This document shows, in pieces, positions 1 to 8,357 of a stretch of 30,025 nt of DNA. A model generated the notes under the pieces. The model saw nothing but the letters and a program-made list of their open reading frames with translations, had not been told where the DNA came from and made no database searches. Source of the stretch: Coriobacteriaceae bacterium. GTDB lineage: Bacteria; Actinomycetota; Coriobacteriia; Coriobacteriales; Eggerthellaceae. Positions within the stretch are counted from its first letter, which is position 1, and each line of letters starts with the position of its first letter. Where the stretch lies: assembly GCA_015062635.1 (NCBI GenBank), contig SUUF01000002.1:27433-57457 (forward strand), in the 5' to 3' direction. The position numbers were made by a program, and so were the translations under genes.

Positions 1-263
1 AGCCGATTTCTTGGCAGAAATGTCGCCGATCCGGCTGCATGGCACGAAATTTGTGCCACGCAGCCGAATCGTTGCCAACGTGCGCCACGCAGCCGATTTC
101 TTGACATCGAGCGTGTCGATAAATCCGCTGCGTGGCACAAAATGCTGAAGAGGCAGCTGGGCGACGAAAGGTTTGCGCCACAGAGCCGATTTGGCGACAG
201 GGACAGTGTCAACAAATCGGCTCCATGGCGCAAAATGCTGAAGAGGCGCCTGCGTGGCACAAA
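1..263. repeat. Cluster of palindromic repeat units
   Basis: This stretch holds no gene. It consists of related arms built on TGTGCCACGCAGCCGATTT and its reverse complement. Left arms lie at 1-9 (cut by the window edge), 53-70, 81-99 and 172-192. Right arms lie near 27-47, 121-139, 214-234 and 251-263. Two complete stem-loops are visible: 81-99 with 121-139 (17 of 19 positions pair, 21-nt loop) and 172-192 with 214-234 (19 of 21 pair, 21-nt loop). Both are followed by the identical AAATGCTGAAGAGGC at 140-154 and 233-247. It lies just beyond the stop codon of the hydrolase gene. It looks like a REP-type intergenic repeat family, but the family is not one I recognise. Confidence 0.75.
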
Positions 264-287
264 CCGCGCACGGCCACAACACGTAAG

Positions 288-1220
288 CTAGATGCGCTCT
301 TCCATCCAGGTGGCGAGGTCTGCGTAGACCCGGGCGTGGTCGGGCTCGTTCAAGATCTCGTGGAGCATGCCCGGATACAGGGTGAGCGTGAGGTCTTCGA
401 TGCCGGCTTTCTGCATCATCGCGTGGACCGTGCGCACGCCCGCGCCGGCCGCTCCGACCGGGTCGTCTTCGCCCGAGACCAGCAAAATGGGCACGTCGGC
501 GGGAATCGCGTTCACGTTCTCCTGGCGGCAGCTGAACTGCACGGCCTCCATCAGGCCCCGGTAGCCGTTCAACGTGAACGGGAAGCCGCAGAGCGGATCG
601 GCGTAGTAGGCCTTCACGTTCTCGACGTTATGCGACAGCCAGCTGCGCTCGGGCTCGGTGCCTGTCATATCGTAGGGCTTGTAGTCCTTGCCGAATGCCA
701 GGTTCGCCACGAATTGGCTCTGATGGCGCTCTCCGCGGCTGAGGGTGAGCGCCGAGATGACGGCGAGTCCGGCTTTCGTGACGGTTTCGGGCGTGAAGCC
801 CGTGCCCATGACGATGGCGCCGGAAAGCCCCTTGCCGGCGAGCGCGAGGTATTTCCGCAGCATGAACGAGCCCATCGAATGGCCGAGCATGAAGTAGGGA
901 ACGCCCGGGTTCTGCTGCTGCGTGCGGGTGCGCAGGCGTTGCATGTCGCCGACCACGAGGTTGCTCGGTCCGAGCCCGAAATAGCCGAGGTCTTCGGGTC
1001 CCTTGATGCTTCCGCCATGCCCCAGGTGGTCGTTGCCCACCACCAAAAATCCGCGTTCGGCCAGGTATTCCGCAAAGTCAGCATAGCGGCTCACGTGCTC
1101 TTGCATGCCGTGCGCGATCTGAAGCACCGCTTTCGGCGTGCCGTCGGGGCGCCAGGCCATGGCGGCGATCTCGGTTTCGCCGTCGGTGGAAGGGAAGGTG
1201 AAGTTCTCGCAAGTCGTCAT
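288..1220 (-). CDS. Alpha/beta hydrolase, monoacylglycerol lipase / serine aminopeptidase S33 type
   Basis: A 310-residue cytoplasmic-looking serine hydrolase with no signal peptide. The alpha/beta-hydrolase pattern is complete: HGMQEH at 37-42 (oxyanion region), the nucleophile elbow GHSMG with Ser115, an acid in GEDDPVG (Asp253) and His287 in PGMLHE. The HGMxEHxxRY pattern and the length fit the lysophospholipase/monoacylglycerol lipase group, so an acyl-ester substrate is likely but not shown. The start at 1220 is chosen because GAGGAG precedes it by a normal distance; an upstream in-frame ATG at 1310 would run into the preceding gene and has an arginine-rich, low-complexity N-terminus. 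It lies 49 bp downstream of the GT-B-like gene on the same strand and is probably cotranscribed with it. Confidence 0.85.
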   Translation of the reverse strand: MTTCENFTFPSTDGETEIAAMAWRPDGTPKAVLQIAHGMQEHVSRYADFAEYLAERGFLVVGNDHLGHGGSIKGPEDLGYFGLGPSNLVVGDMQRLRTRTQQQNPGVPYFMLGHSMGSFMLRKYLALAGKGLSGAIVMGTGFTPETVTKAGLAVISALTLSRGERHQSQFVANLAFGKDYKPYDMTGTEPERSWLSHNVENVKAYYADPLCGFPFTLNGYRGLMEAVQFSCRQENVNAIPADVPILLVSGEDDPVGAAGAGVRTVHAMMQKAGIEDLTLTLYPGMLHEILNEPDHARVYADLATWMEERI

Positions 1221-1269
1221 CGCGCGCTCCTCGTCTCGTGCTGCCGTTTGCCGCCGCCGTCTGCCGGGC

Positions 1270-2778
1270 CTACCCGCGCACGGCGAGCTCGACAACCTGG
1301 TAGGCGCCATCGTAGACGCCGATTCGGTTGGCGGTCAGGATGTTCTCGTTCATCTCCCGCAAGGTGTCGGGCTGGTCGCGGATGAGGTCGATGAACGCGA
1401 CGACCTCGTCGAGCGTCTCGAGCTCGTAGGTTCCGTCTCCCACCTCGGCGGCGCGGATGGCGCCCCATGCCTCATGGCCGCCCACACGCTGGATCATCAG
1501 CTTGGGAACCGGGTAGTAGGCAAGTTCCGAGGGCTTGGTCACGAGCGCGTCGCAGCAGCGCATCAGCAGGTTGGTGGAATACACCGCTGCGAAGATGTCC
1601 CCGTGGTAGAACGCGTGGATGCCGTTCACCGGGCCGTCGAGCGCGGCTTGGGCGAATGCGGCGGTCTCGTCGAAGTCGTCGAAATGGCGGGTCGCGCGGG
1701 CGAGTTCGGGGAGCGCCTTCATCAGCTGCTCCCACACCTTCGCGTGATCGCCGACGTTCACCAGCAGCGTTGCCTGGCCTAGGGCGATTTGCGGAAGCAA
1801 ATGCTCGATGATGCCCTTGAACAGGTCGAATTGCGCGCCGGCTCCGCCAACCGAAAGCAGGTAGCGCACGGGTTCGCCCGCCTCGATGCGCGCGATGCGC
1901 CGTGCGCAGTCGGTTTCGATGTTGGCGACGAGCTCGTGGTCGATATAATGCCCGGTGCGCACGAGCGATCCTTCGGGCATGGGATGCAGCGTGCGGCCCT
2001 TCGCCATGCCGCGTAGCTGCCGGTAGCCCAAATAGGCGCTCGGGGTCTGCACGGTGTGGATGCTGCCTTCCGCCAGGTGCAGCGCCATCGGCCAATTGTC
2101 GGGAATGGCGTTCACCACATGGCTCAGCCCGGCGTGCACCGCCGCCTGCGCCGTCCAGGCGTGCGTGCCGATGAACGGCACGTCGCGGGGCAGGTCGCGC
2201 AGCGGCGCCGTCATGAGTTCGGCCGCCTTCTGGTCGGATGCGTTGTAGGCGAGCTTTCGGAAGCCCTCGGAGTTCAGCGGTTCCCAGTACAGGCTGTTGA
2301 ACGGCGCGACGCGCTGCGAGAGGCGGCTTCCCATGGAATAGAGCTTGTTCTGCTGGGCGATGATCTTGCCGGCTGCCGTATCGGAAAACGCCATGAAATC
2401 GAGCCAATAGGGCGTGAAGCCCATCGCGTGTGCGGCCGAGGCCATCGCCATCGCGATGCGGTAATGCCCGAATCCCATGCGGATGTTGCCCACCACCACC
2501 GGCTTGCCGCCGGCATCGGGCTTGGTGCGGGGCGTGTTCGGGGCTGCCGGTGCCAGCGCGGCATCGGCCATCAGGTCGAAGGGGCGCAAATCGGCGGTGG
2601 GGACGAGGTTGCGCACGCCGAGCGGCCTGCCGACGGCCGGCGCCTCGACCGCCCGCACGTGGCAGGGCGTTCCCGCGTCTTCGCCGTATCGTTTCGCGAG
2701 GCGCTCCTTGTTCTCGCAGGCTTTCCGGTAGTCTTTCTCGTCGATGATGTTGCCGAAGATGCTTGCCGCACGGTCCAT
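1270..2778 (-). CDS. GT-B-like (MurG/MGDG-synthase-like) protein of unknown function
   Basis: A 502-residue protein that I recognise only by fold-level cues. After a variable N-terminus of about 90 residues there is a beta strand and glycine loop at 97-109 (GNIRMGFGHYRIA), as at the start of GT-B glycosyltransferases. A second loop, SVGGAGAQ, is at 309-316 after the inter-domain region. The segment at about 409-440 (CDALVTKPSELAYYPVPK, then VGGHE) resembles the donor-binding part of family 28 transferases. No signal peptide or membrane segment is evident. The start at 2778 follows a GGGAAAGGG-type ribosome site; longer in-frame readings would overlap the divergent deformylase gene. The lipase-like gene 49 bp downstream suggests a role in glycolipid or envelope metabolism. 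That is inference; a sugar-nucleotide-independent function cannot be excluded. Confidence 0.75.
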   Translation of the reverse strand: MDRAASIFGNIIDEKDYRKACENKERLAKRYGEDAGTPCHVRAVEAPAVGRPLGVRNLVPTADLRPFDLMADAALAPAAPNTPRTKPDAGGKPVVVGNIRMGFGHYRIAMAMASAAHAMGFTPYWLDFMAFSDTAAGKIIAQQNKLYSMGSRLSQRVAPFNSLYWEPLNSEGFRKLAYNASDQKAAELMTAPLRDLPRDVPFIGTHAWTAQAAVHAGLSHVVNAIPDNWPMALHLAEGSIHTVQTPSAYLGYRQLRGMAKGRTLHPMPEGSLVRTGHYIDHELVANIETDCARRIARIEAGEPVRYLLSVGGAGAQFDLFKGIIEHLLPQIALGQATLLVNVGDHAKVWEQLMKALPELARATRHFDDFDETAAFAQAALDGPVNGIHAFYHGDIFAAVYSTNLLMRCCDALVTKPSELAYYPVPKLMIQRVGGHEAWGAIRAAEVGDGTYELETLDEVVAFIDLIRDQPDTLREMNENILTANRIGVYDGAYQVVELAVRG

Positions 2779-2811
2779 GCCATACCCTTTCCCCGAAACG
2801 TGTTCGCAGAG

Positions 2812-2817
2812 ATTATA
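2812..2817 (-). promoter_or_regulatory. -10 element for the GT-B-like gene
   Basis: A perfect TATAAT on the minus strand, 34 bp upstream of the start at 2778. No good -35 is visible at 16-18 bp. A CCCGCC-GAT-GGCGGG dyad lies just upstream at 2833-2847, between the two divergent genes, and could be an operator. Confidence 0.5.
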
Positions 2818-2889
2818 CCGTGCGCCCCGCAGCCCGCCGATGGCGGGTTGTGTTGTTGGTGCGGCGGTGCGGGATAGGCGCATGCCCAG

Positions 2890-2898
2890 TGATACAAT
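2890..2898 (+). promoter_or_regulatory. Extended -10 promoter for def
   Basis: TGATACAAT matches an extended -10 (TGn plus TACAAT). It lies about 45 bp upstream of the deformylase start, in the 163-bp gap between divergent genes. No convincing -35 is present, as is common for extended -10 promoters. A second -10-like TAGAAT lies at 2914-2919. Confidence 0.45.
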
Positions 2899-2941
2899 TG
2901 TTCGATATCCGAGTAGAATGCGATTGCGCGAAGGAGGGCCC

Positions 2942-3352
2942 ATGATACGTCCCATCATGAAATCGGAGGTCATCCTCGCCCAACCCTGCGCGCCGGCGAC
3001 GGCGGCCGACCTGCCGGTTGCGCAGGACCTGCTCGACACGTTGGCTGCGCATAGGGATACCTGCGTGGGCATGGCGGCGAACATGGTGGGGGTGCGCAAG
3101 CGCATCATCGTGTTCGTCGACGGTGGGAAGGCGCGTGCGATGCTCAATCCCGAAATCGTTTCGGCGCAGGGCCCGTATCAGGCGCAGGAGGGCTGCCTTT
3201 CGCTGGCGGGAAAGCGCGCGGCGGAGCGGTTCAAGCGCATCAAGGTGCGCTACCAGGGGCTCGACCTGAAAGAGCGCACCGAGTCCTTCACGGGGTGGAC
3301 GGCCCAGATCGTGCAGCACGAGGTCGACCACTGCAACGGCATCGTCATCTGA
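2942..3352 (+). CDS. def: Peptide deformylase, short form
   Basis: A 136-residue deformylase that would remove the formyl group from new protein N-termini using a bound metal. Motif II is EGCLS and motif III is HEVDH, supplying the Cys and two His metal ligands and the catalytic Glu. Motif I is unusual: it reads CVGMAANMVG where the usual pattern is GxGxAAxQ, so the conserved glutamine position is methionine. The protein is shorter than the common 160-190 residue forms and ends soon after motif III, so it lacks the C-terminal extension. AAGGAGGG at 2931-2938 sits just upstream of the ATG and fixes the start. The SNF2 helicase gene begins 49 bp downstream on the same strand. Confidence 0.88.
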   Translation: MIRPIMKSEVILAQPCAPATAADLPVAQDLLDTLAAHRDTCVGMAANMVGVRKRIIVFVDGGKARAMLNPEIVSAQGPYQAQEGCLSLAGKRAAERFKRIKVRYQGLDLKERTESFTGWTAQIVQHEVDHCNGIVI

Positions 3353-3401
3353 CGGTTTGAGCCGCAGCCCGATGGGGCGGCGGTGCGGTGCGAGGAGGAA
3401 C

Positions 3402-6400
3402 ATGACCCTACGACGCAGCATCACAAACGACCTGATCGACCAGGCATCGCTTCCCAACACGTTCGCGAAAGGGCGCGAGCTCTACCGCTTCGGGGGTGCG
3501 AAGGTGAACGCCGTGCGGCGCGAGGCGGGTTTCGCCGACGTGGATGGCGTGGTGTCGGGTTCGTTCAGCGCGGAATACCCCGTGTCGTTCGTGGTGGATG
3601 AACGGGAGATGGAGCTTGTCGAGCACGAGTGCGCCTGCCCGGCGCGCGGTACCTATGAGGGACCGTGCAAGCATGTCGTCGCGCTCGTGCTCGAGTACCT
3701 TGATTTGGCGACCGGCATCGACGAGGACGCGGCGCCCGGCGCTTCCGGCGCGGCGTCATTCGCCCCGGCCCCTCGTGCGTCGCAGCAGCGCCAGGCGCCA
3801 CCGGCGGCGCCCAAGCCGAAGCCCGTCCGCACGAGCCAGGCCATCGGCCGGCTGCTGGCGCGCTATGCGAGCGAGGCGCAAGAGGAGGTACGGCGGGCGA
3901 CCGTGGCGGCCGGCCTCGAGGTGGCCGAAGGCGAGCCGGTCGATTTGCAATGCGTCATCTCGTCGGGCTCCGATTCGTATTACTACAGCTGGTCGTCATC
4001 GGATACGTGGAACCTGGGGCTGAAGGTGGTGCGCGGCAAGACGAGCTACGTGGTGAAGTCCGTCGGCGATCTCATCGACGCCTGGCATACGGGCGAGATG
4101 GTGCAATACGGCAAGAACCTCGGGTTCGTGCATCGGCCCTCGGCGTTCACCGACCGGGCGAACGCGCTGCTCGGCCTGCTTTCCGATGTGGTCGAGGCGC
4201 AGCAATCGCTGTATGCGGCGCAGGAGAATCGCTTCTACGGCTCCGACCGCCGCCTGAGCGCGAAGACCCTGCCGCTTTCGCCGGGCCAGCTGGCGCAGGT
4301 GCTGCGGTTGATGATGGGCCAGACGGTGGTGGTCGAGTCGTATTCGCGCGAGTACAACCGAAAGAAGCGCGCGATTCCCGTTGTCGAGGGCAATCCGCGG
4401 CTCGAGGTCGAGATCGCGCCGGTGGGCGTGAAGGTCCCGGGCACGGGCGGCGCCCTGGTGGGCGTGGCGCCGGCGCCGGCCTGGCGCGGGGCTGCTGCGC
4501 CCCCGGCGCCCGAGGCGGGCGACTTGGCCGATGCGGTCGGGTATCGCCTGTCCATCTTCCCCGACGATTTCGAATGCGTCCGCGGCGACGGCGGGCTGTT
4601 CCTGTTGGGCGCCGATGCGGTGTATTGCTGCGATGCCCAAATGGACGAGAAGCTCGGCCCGTTTTTCGAGACCTTGTTCCCGTGCTCGTCGGCGTTGGAG
4701 ATTTCGCCCGATGATATGCCGGGATTCTGCGCGTCGGTCCTCGCGCCGCTGCGCGAGCTTACCGAGCTGGTCGAGCCGGCGGAATATGCGCTCGACGGGT
4801 TGATGCCCCCGCAAGCCGAATTCCGATTCCGCATCGGCCTCGAGAACGGGTTCGTCACCTGCGTGGCGTCGGTTCGCTATGGCGACGAGGAGCTTTCGCT
4901 GTTCGAGCCGGCGCGCGCCGGCCAGCCCACGCGCCATGTGGTGCGCGAGATGGCGGCCCAGCAGGCGGTCCTGGCGTATTTCCCCGATGGCGACATCGAA
5001 TTGCCCGACTATTCCCTCGTGGCGAGCACGCCGCATGACCATGTGTTCGGCGGCGCGTCGTATGCCGACCGCTGGCACACGCGGCCGCGCCGCGTCACGC
5101 CGCTCAACCCGTGGTTTGCCGAAGACGATGACGAGGCGTACTACCGGCTGTTCTCGGAGGGCTTGCGCGAGCTGGCGTCATACGGCGAGGTGCTGCTGTC
5201 GGAACGGTTGCGGGGCGTGAGCGTGCGGCAGGCGCCGAGCGTGCGGGTGGAAGCCGCCGTGAAGGGCGGCCTGCTCGACATCCAGGTCGAATCCACCGAC
5301 ATGACGCCGGCCGAGCTCGTGTCGTATCTGGCATCGTATGAGCGCAAGCAGAAGTTCGTGCGGCTCGGCAACGGCGACATCGTGCGCCTCGATGGCAGCG
5401 TGAGCGCCGTTGCCGATTTGGCGGGCGGCTTGGGCATGGACGCGAAGAGCCTGGTCGCAGGCGTTACGGGCTTGCCGGCGAACCGCACGTTGTTCGTCGA
5501 TGCCATGCTCAAGCGCGCGCCCGGCGTTCGCTTCGAGCGCGACAGCGGTTTCCGGCAGATCGTGCGCGACTTCGAGACCGTCGCCGATGCCGATTTCGTG
5601 CCGCCTGCGGCGTTTCGCCAGGTGCTGCGCCCGTACCAGACCGAGGGCTTCAGGTGGCTGTGCACGCTGGGGAAAGCCGGGTTCGGCGGCATCCTCGCCG
5701 ACGACATGGGCTTGGGAAAGACGCTGCAGATGATGGCTTACCTGGCCTTCGCGCGCGAAGAGGGCGAGACGAGGCCCGCGCTCGTGGTGTGCCCGGCGTC
5801 GCTCGTGTACAACTGGTCGGCGGAATTCGCGAAGTTCTCGCCCGATACGCGCGTGGCCGTCGTGGCGGGCGCCAAGCAAGCGCGCGTCGCGCAGATAGCA
5901 TCCGCTGCGGCAGATGGCGCGCCCGATGTGCTGATTACCTCGTATGACCTGATGAAGCGCGATGTGACGGCATATGCGCAGGGTGACTTCAGCTGCGTGG
6001 TGCTCGACGAGGCGCAATATATCAAGAACGCCTCGACCAAGGCGGCCAAGGCTGCCAAGCAGCTGCCGGCATCGGTGCGGTTCGCGCTTACGGGCACGCC
6101 CATCGAGAACCGCCTGTCGGAGCTCTGGAGCATCTTCGATTTCCTGATGCCGGGCGTGCTCGGGTCGGCCGAGTCGTTCGGCCGGCGCTTCGCGACCCCC
6201 ATCGCCAACGGGGAAGATGCCGTCGCGCGCCGCCTGCAGGGGCTGGTGGCGCCGTTCATCTTGCGCCGCCTGAAGGGCGACGTGCTGGATGACCTGCCCG
6301 AGAAGAACGAGTCGGTGGTGGTGGCCAACATGGAGGGCGAGCAGGACAAGCTGTACCGCGCGAACGCCGAGAAGCTCGCGCTGATGCTTTCCGACCAGAA

Positions 6401-7028
6401 GCCCGAGGAGTTCGCCGGCATGAAGCTCAAGGTGCTCGCGGAGCTCACCAAGCTGCGGCAGATCTGCTGCGACCCGGGCCTGCTGTACCAGAACTACGAG
6501 GGTGGCTCGGCGAAGCTCGAGACCTGCATGGAACTCGTGCGCTCGGCGGTGGAAGGCGGGCATCAGGTGCTGCTGTTCAGCCAGTTCACCAGCATGTTCG
6601 AGATAATCGGCCGACGCCTCGACGCCGAGGGCGTGGGATACCTGCAGCTGACGGGCTCGACCTCGAAGGAAGAGCGCATCCGGCTCGTCGAGCGGTTCCA
6701 AGCCGGCGCCGCGCCGGTGTTCCTCATCTCGCTGAAGGCCGGCGGCGTGGGATTGAACTTGACGGCGGCCGACATCGTCATCCATTACGATCCGTGGTGG
6801 AACGTGGCCGCGCAGAACCAGGCGACCGACCGCGCGCACCGCATCGGGCAAGAGCGCGAGGTGTCGGTGTTCAAGCTTATCGCGAAGGGCACGATCGAGG
6901 AGAAGATCATCGAGATGCAGGAATCTAAGCGCGATTTGGCCGAGCGCGTCATCGGCGGCGAGGGGGTTGGCCGGACGGGAATCACCCGCGAGGATATCCT
7001 GGCATTGCTGGATGCCGCGGCTTCCTGA
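3402..7028 (+). CDS. SWIM zinc-finger SNF2-family helicase/ATPase
   Basis: A 1208-residue cytoplasmic protein. A SWIM-type zinc finger is at the N-terminus (Cys77, Cys79, Cys89, His91; CxC-x9-CxH). A long middle region of about 650 residues matches the SNF2-associated segment in position and length. The ATPase motor follows: Walker A DDMGLGKT with Lys773, a DEAQ box at 869-872, LTGTPIENRLSELWS, a helicase C-terminal lobe with LLFSQFTSMF, and the closing motif QATDRAHRIGQ. Bacterial SNF2 proteins of this layout are double-stranded DNA translocases thought to remodel protein-DNA complexes or act in stress and repair; the specific job here is unknown. The start at 3402 follows GAGGAGGA; an in-frame ATG at 3357 lacks a comparable site. 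The gene ends 13 bp from the convergent membrane-protein gene. Confidence 0.93.
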   Translation: MTLRRSITNDLIDQASLPNTFAKGRELYRFGGAKVNAVRREAGFADVDGVVSGSFSAEYPVSFVVDEREMELVEHECACPARGTYEGPCKHVVALVLEYLDLATGIDEDAAPGASGAASFAPAPRASQQRQAPPAAPKPKPVRTSQAIGRLLARYASEAQEEVRRATVAAGLEVAEGEPVDLQCVISSGSDSYYYSWSSSDTWNLGLKVVRGKTSYVVKSVGDLIDAWHTGEMVQYGKNLGFVHRPSAFTDRANALLGLLSDVVEAQQSLYAAQENRFYGSDRRLSAKTLPLSPGQLAQVLRLMMGQTVVVESYSREYNRKKRAIPVVEGNPRLEVEIAPVGVKVPGTGGALVGVAPAPAWRGAAAPPAPEAGDLADAVGYRLSIFPDDFECVRGDGGLFLLGADAVYCCDAQMDEKLGPFFETLFPCSSALEISPDDMPGFCASVLAPLRELTELVEPAEYALDGLMPPQAEFRFRIGLENGFVTCVASVRYGDEELSLFEPARAGQPTRHVVREMAAQQAVLAYFPDGDIELPDYSLVASTPHDHVFGGASYADRWHTRPRRVTPLNPWFAEDDDEAYYRLFSEGLRELASYGEVLLSERLRGVSVRQAPSVRVEAAVKGGLLDIQVESTDMTPAELVSYLASYERKQKFVRLGNGDIVRLDGSVSAVADLAGGLGMDAKSLVAGVTGLPANRTLFVDAMLKRAPGVRFERDSGFRQIVRDFETVADADFVPPAAFRQVLRPYQTEGFRWLCTLGKAGFGGILADDMGLGKTLQMMAYLAFAREEGETRPALVVCPASLVYNWSAEFAKFSPDTRVAVVAGAKQARVAQIASAAADGAPDVLITSYDLMKRDVTAYAQGDFSCVVLDEAQYIKNASTKAAKAAKQLPASVRFALTGTPIENRLSELWSIFDFLMPGVLGSAESFGRRFATPIANGEDAVARRLQGLVAPFILRRLKGDVLDDLPEKNESVVVANMEGEQDKLYRANAEKLALMLSDQKPEEFAGMKLKVLAELTKLRQICCDPGLLYQNYEGGSAKLETCMELVRSAVEGGHQVLLFSQFTSMFEIIGRRLDAEGVGYLQLTGSTSKEERIRLVERFQAGAAPVFLISLKAGGVGLNLTAADIVIHYDPWWNVAAQNQATDRAHRIGQEREVSVFKLIAKGTIEEKIIEMQESKRDLAERVIGGEGVGRTGITREDILALLDAAAS

Positions 7029-7041
7029 GCCCGCGAGCGGC

Positions 7042-8160
7042 CTACCGGTCGCGCCGGAGCAGGTGGCGAACCTTGTCGACCATCTCCTGGGCGGTTTCGT
7101 AGGCGCCTTGCGCGGTTGCCGTGGCGGCATTCGTCGTGGGGTAGGTCATGTCGTGGGCGACGCCCGCCACTGCGCTCGCCGCGTTTCCCACGGCGGTGCC
7201 CGCCGTATTGGCCACCGCGTTCGCTGCGGCGGCGGTTGCCGTTCCGGCCATTGAGCGCAGCGTTTCGGAAACCTCCGCGGCCCACCCGCTCTCACGCATC
7301 TGCGAGAGCGCTTCCTTGTACGATTCCCGGCGCAGCTGGCGCATGTGCGCCGGCCCGTTTTCGGCGACGAGCCAGCGTTTGGTGATGACGCCCACGCGGA
7401 ACACGAGGAAGGCGCTCACAAAGCCTTCCGCGGCCGCGCCCACCACGAATCCCCCGACATGCGCCCCGGCGCCGCCGCCGAGCAGTTGCCCCACGGCGTC
7501 TCCCACATCGGCATCTTCGATTCCGCCGACGATGAGCGCGCTGAGCATGACGCGGATGTACAGCCGGGCGAGCCCCGCGTTCGTGGGGCGGAATCCGCAA
7601 CGCGCAACGATGGCGCGCACTAAGTCCAAGCACAGCGAGAGCATCGTGACCGTGCTGATGAGGGGCGAGCGCGAGATCGCCGCGACGAAAAACGCCGTGC
7701 TCGCGGCGCGCTTCGTCTCGTCGTCGAGCCCGGGGATGATGCGCTGCGTGAAAAACTCGATGAGCAGGTCGTCTGCCTGGTCGTCTGCGGCCAGGGCCGC
7801 TTCGACCTGCGCGATTTCCGCGTCGTCCAGCTCGCCGCTCGCGATGAGGTTGTCGGCGAGCAGCCGGCAATAGCGTTTTCGCGCGTGTCCTTGCTTGTCG
7901 CGCAGCTGGTAGAGCGAGAAGATGGGGCGCCGGGCAACCTGCACCACGGGCACGGCGATTCCCACGACGACGAGGACGATGATGAGCGCGTAGAACACCC
8001 ATCCGAGTATCGGATGCACGCTGAACAGATGGTCGCCCACGTTCAAGACGCTGCCGAGCACGGTGAGCACGAGCAGCGCGGCGATGCATCCAAGGGCCAC
8101 GTACATCACGGCCGATCTCTTCGCGGGTTTCGCATTTGCGGCATCGGTTTCGGTTCCCAT
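7042..8160 (-). CDS. YcjF/DUF697-like membrane protein
   Basis: A 372-residue protein with two N-terminal membrane spans at about 18-39 and 51-73. A helical acidic region follows at about 95-150. The next domain resembles DUF697/YcjF: small-residue-rich hydrophobic helices from about 155 to 270, with two more possible membrane-associated segments. The C-terminal hundred residues are alanine-rich (repeats of the type TAAAANAVANTAGTAVGN), probably an amphipathic helix. In proteobacteria YcjF is encoded next to the GTPase-like YcjX; no GTPase gene is adjacent here. The start at 8160 is preceded by GGGAAAGG seven bases upstream; the alternative ATG at 8199 is less well placed. Function is unknown. 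The family assignment rests on hydrophobic pattern and remembered family sequence. Confidence 0.7.
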   Translation of the reverse strand: MGTETDAANAKPAKRSAVMYVALGCIAALLVLTVLGSVLNVGDHLFSVHPILGWVFYALIIVLVVVGIAVPVVQVARRPIFSLYQLRDKQGHARKRYCRLLADNLIASGELDDAEIAQVEAALAADDQADDLLIEFFTQRIIPGLDDETKRAASTAFFVAAISRSPLISTVTMLSLCLDLVRAIVARCGFRPTNAGLARLYIRVMLSALIVGGIEDADVGDAVGQLLGGGAGAHVGGFVVGAAAEGFVSAFLVFRVGVITKRWLVAENGPAHMRQLRRESYKEALSQMRESGWAAEVSETLRSMAGTATAAAANAVANTAGTAVGNAASAVAGVAHDMTYPTTNAATATAQGAYETAQEMVDKVRHLLRRDR

Positions 8161-8320
8161 GCGAGCACCTTTCCCTGGAATGTCCCGTCCAAGCGGCATG
8201 TCCGCTAACGTGATTGTATTCCATCCCGGTTTTCCCGGCGAGGTTCAGCGGCCGCATCGCACCGCCCGACATATGCCGTGATTTGCGCAAACCAGTGGGT
8301 CGGCGCTTCGGACAATCGCG

Positions 8321-8326
8321 TATGAT
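8321..8326 (+). promoter_or_regulatory. Candidate -10 for the alpha-galactoside cassette
   Basis: TATGAT lies 31 bp upstream of the transporter start in a 197-bp divergent gap. No good -35 is present at 16-18 bp (the bases there are GC-rich), so an activator may be needed. No clear catabolite-type operator dyad was seen in the gap. Confidence 0.35.
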
Positions 8327-8357
8327 GGAGGCGCACCCGTCTTGGAAAGGGGATTAC

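Noticed and set aside
1..263. Repeat cluster read as a CRISPR array
   Set aside because: Arms alternate in orientation, spacing is irregular and the loops are not uniform spacers. No cas genes are present.
1270..3147. Longer start for the GT-B-like gene, reaching to 3147
   Set aside because: It would overlap the divergent deformylase gene and its promoter. The added residues look non-coding, and a ribosome site supports 2778.
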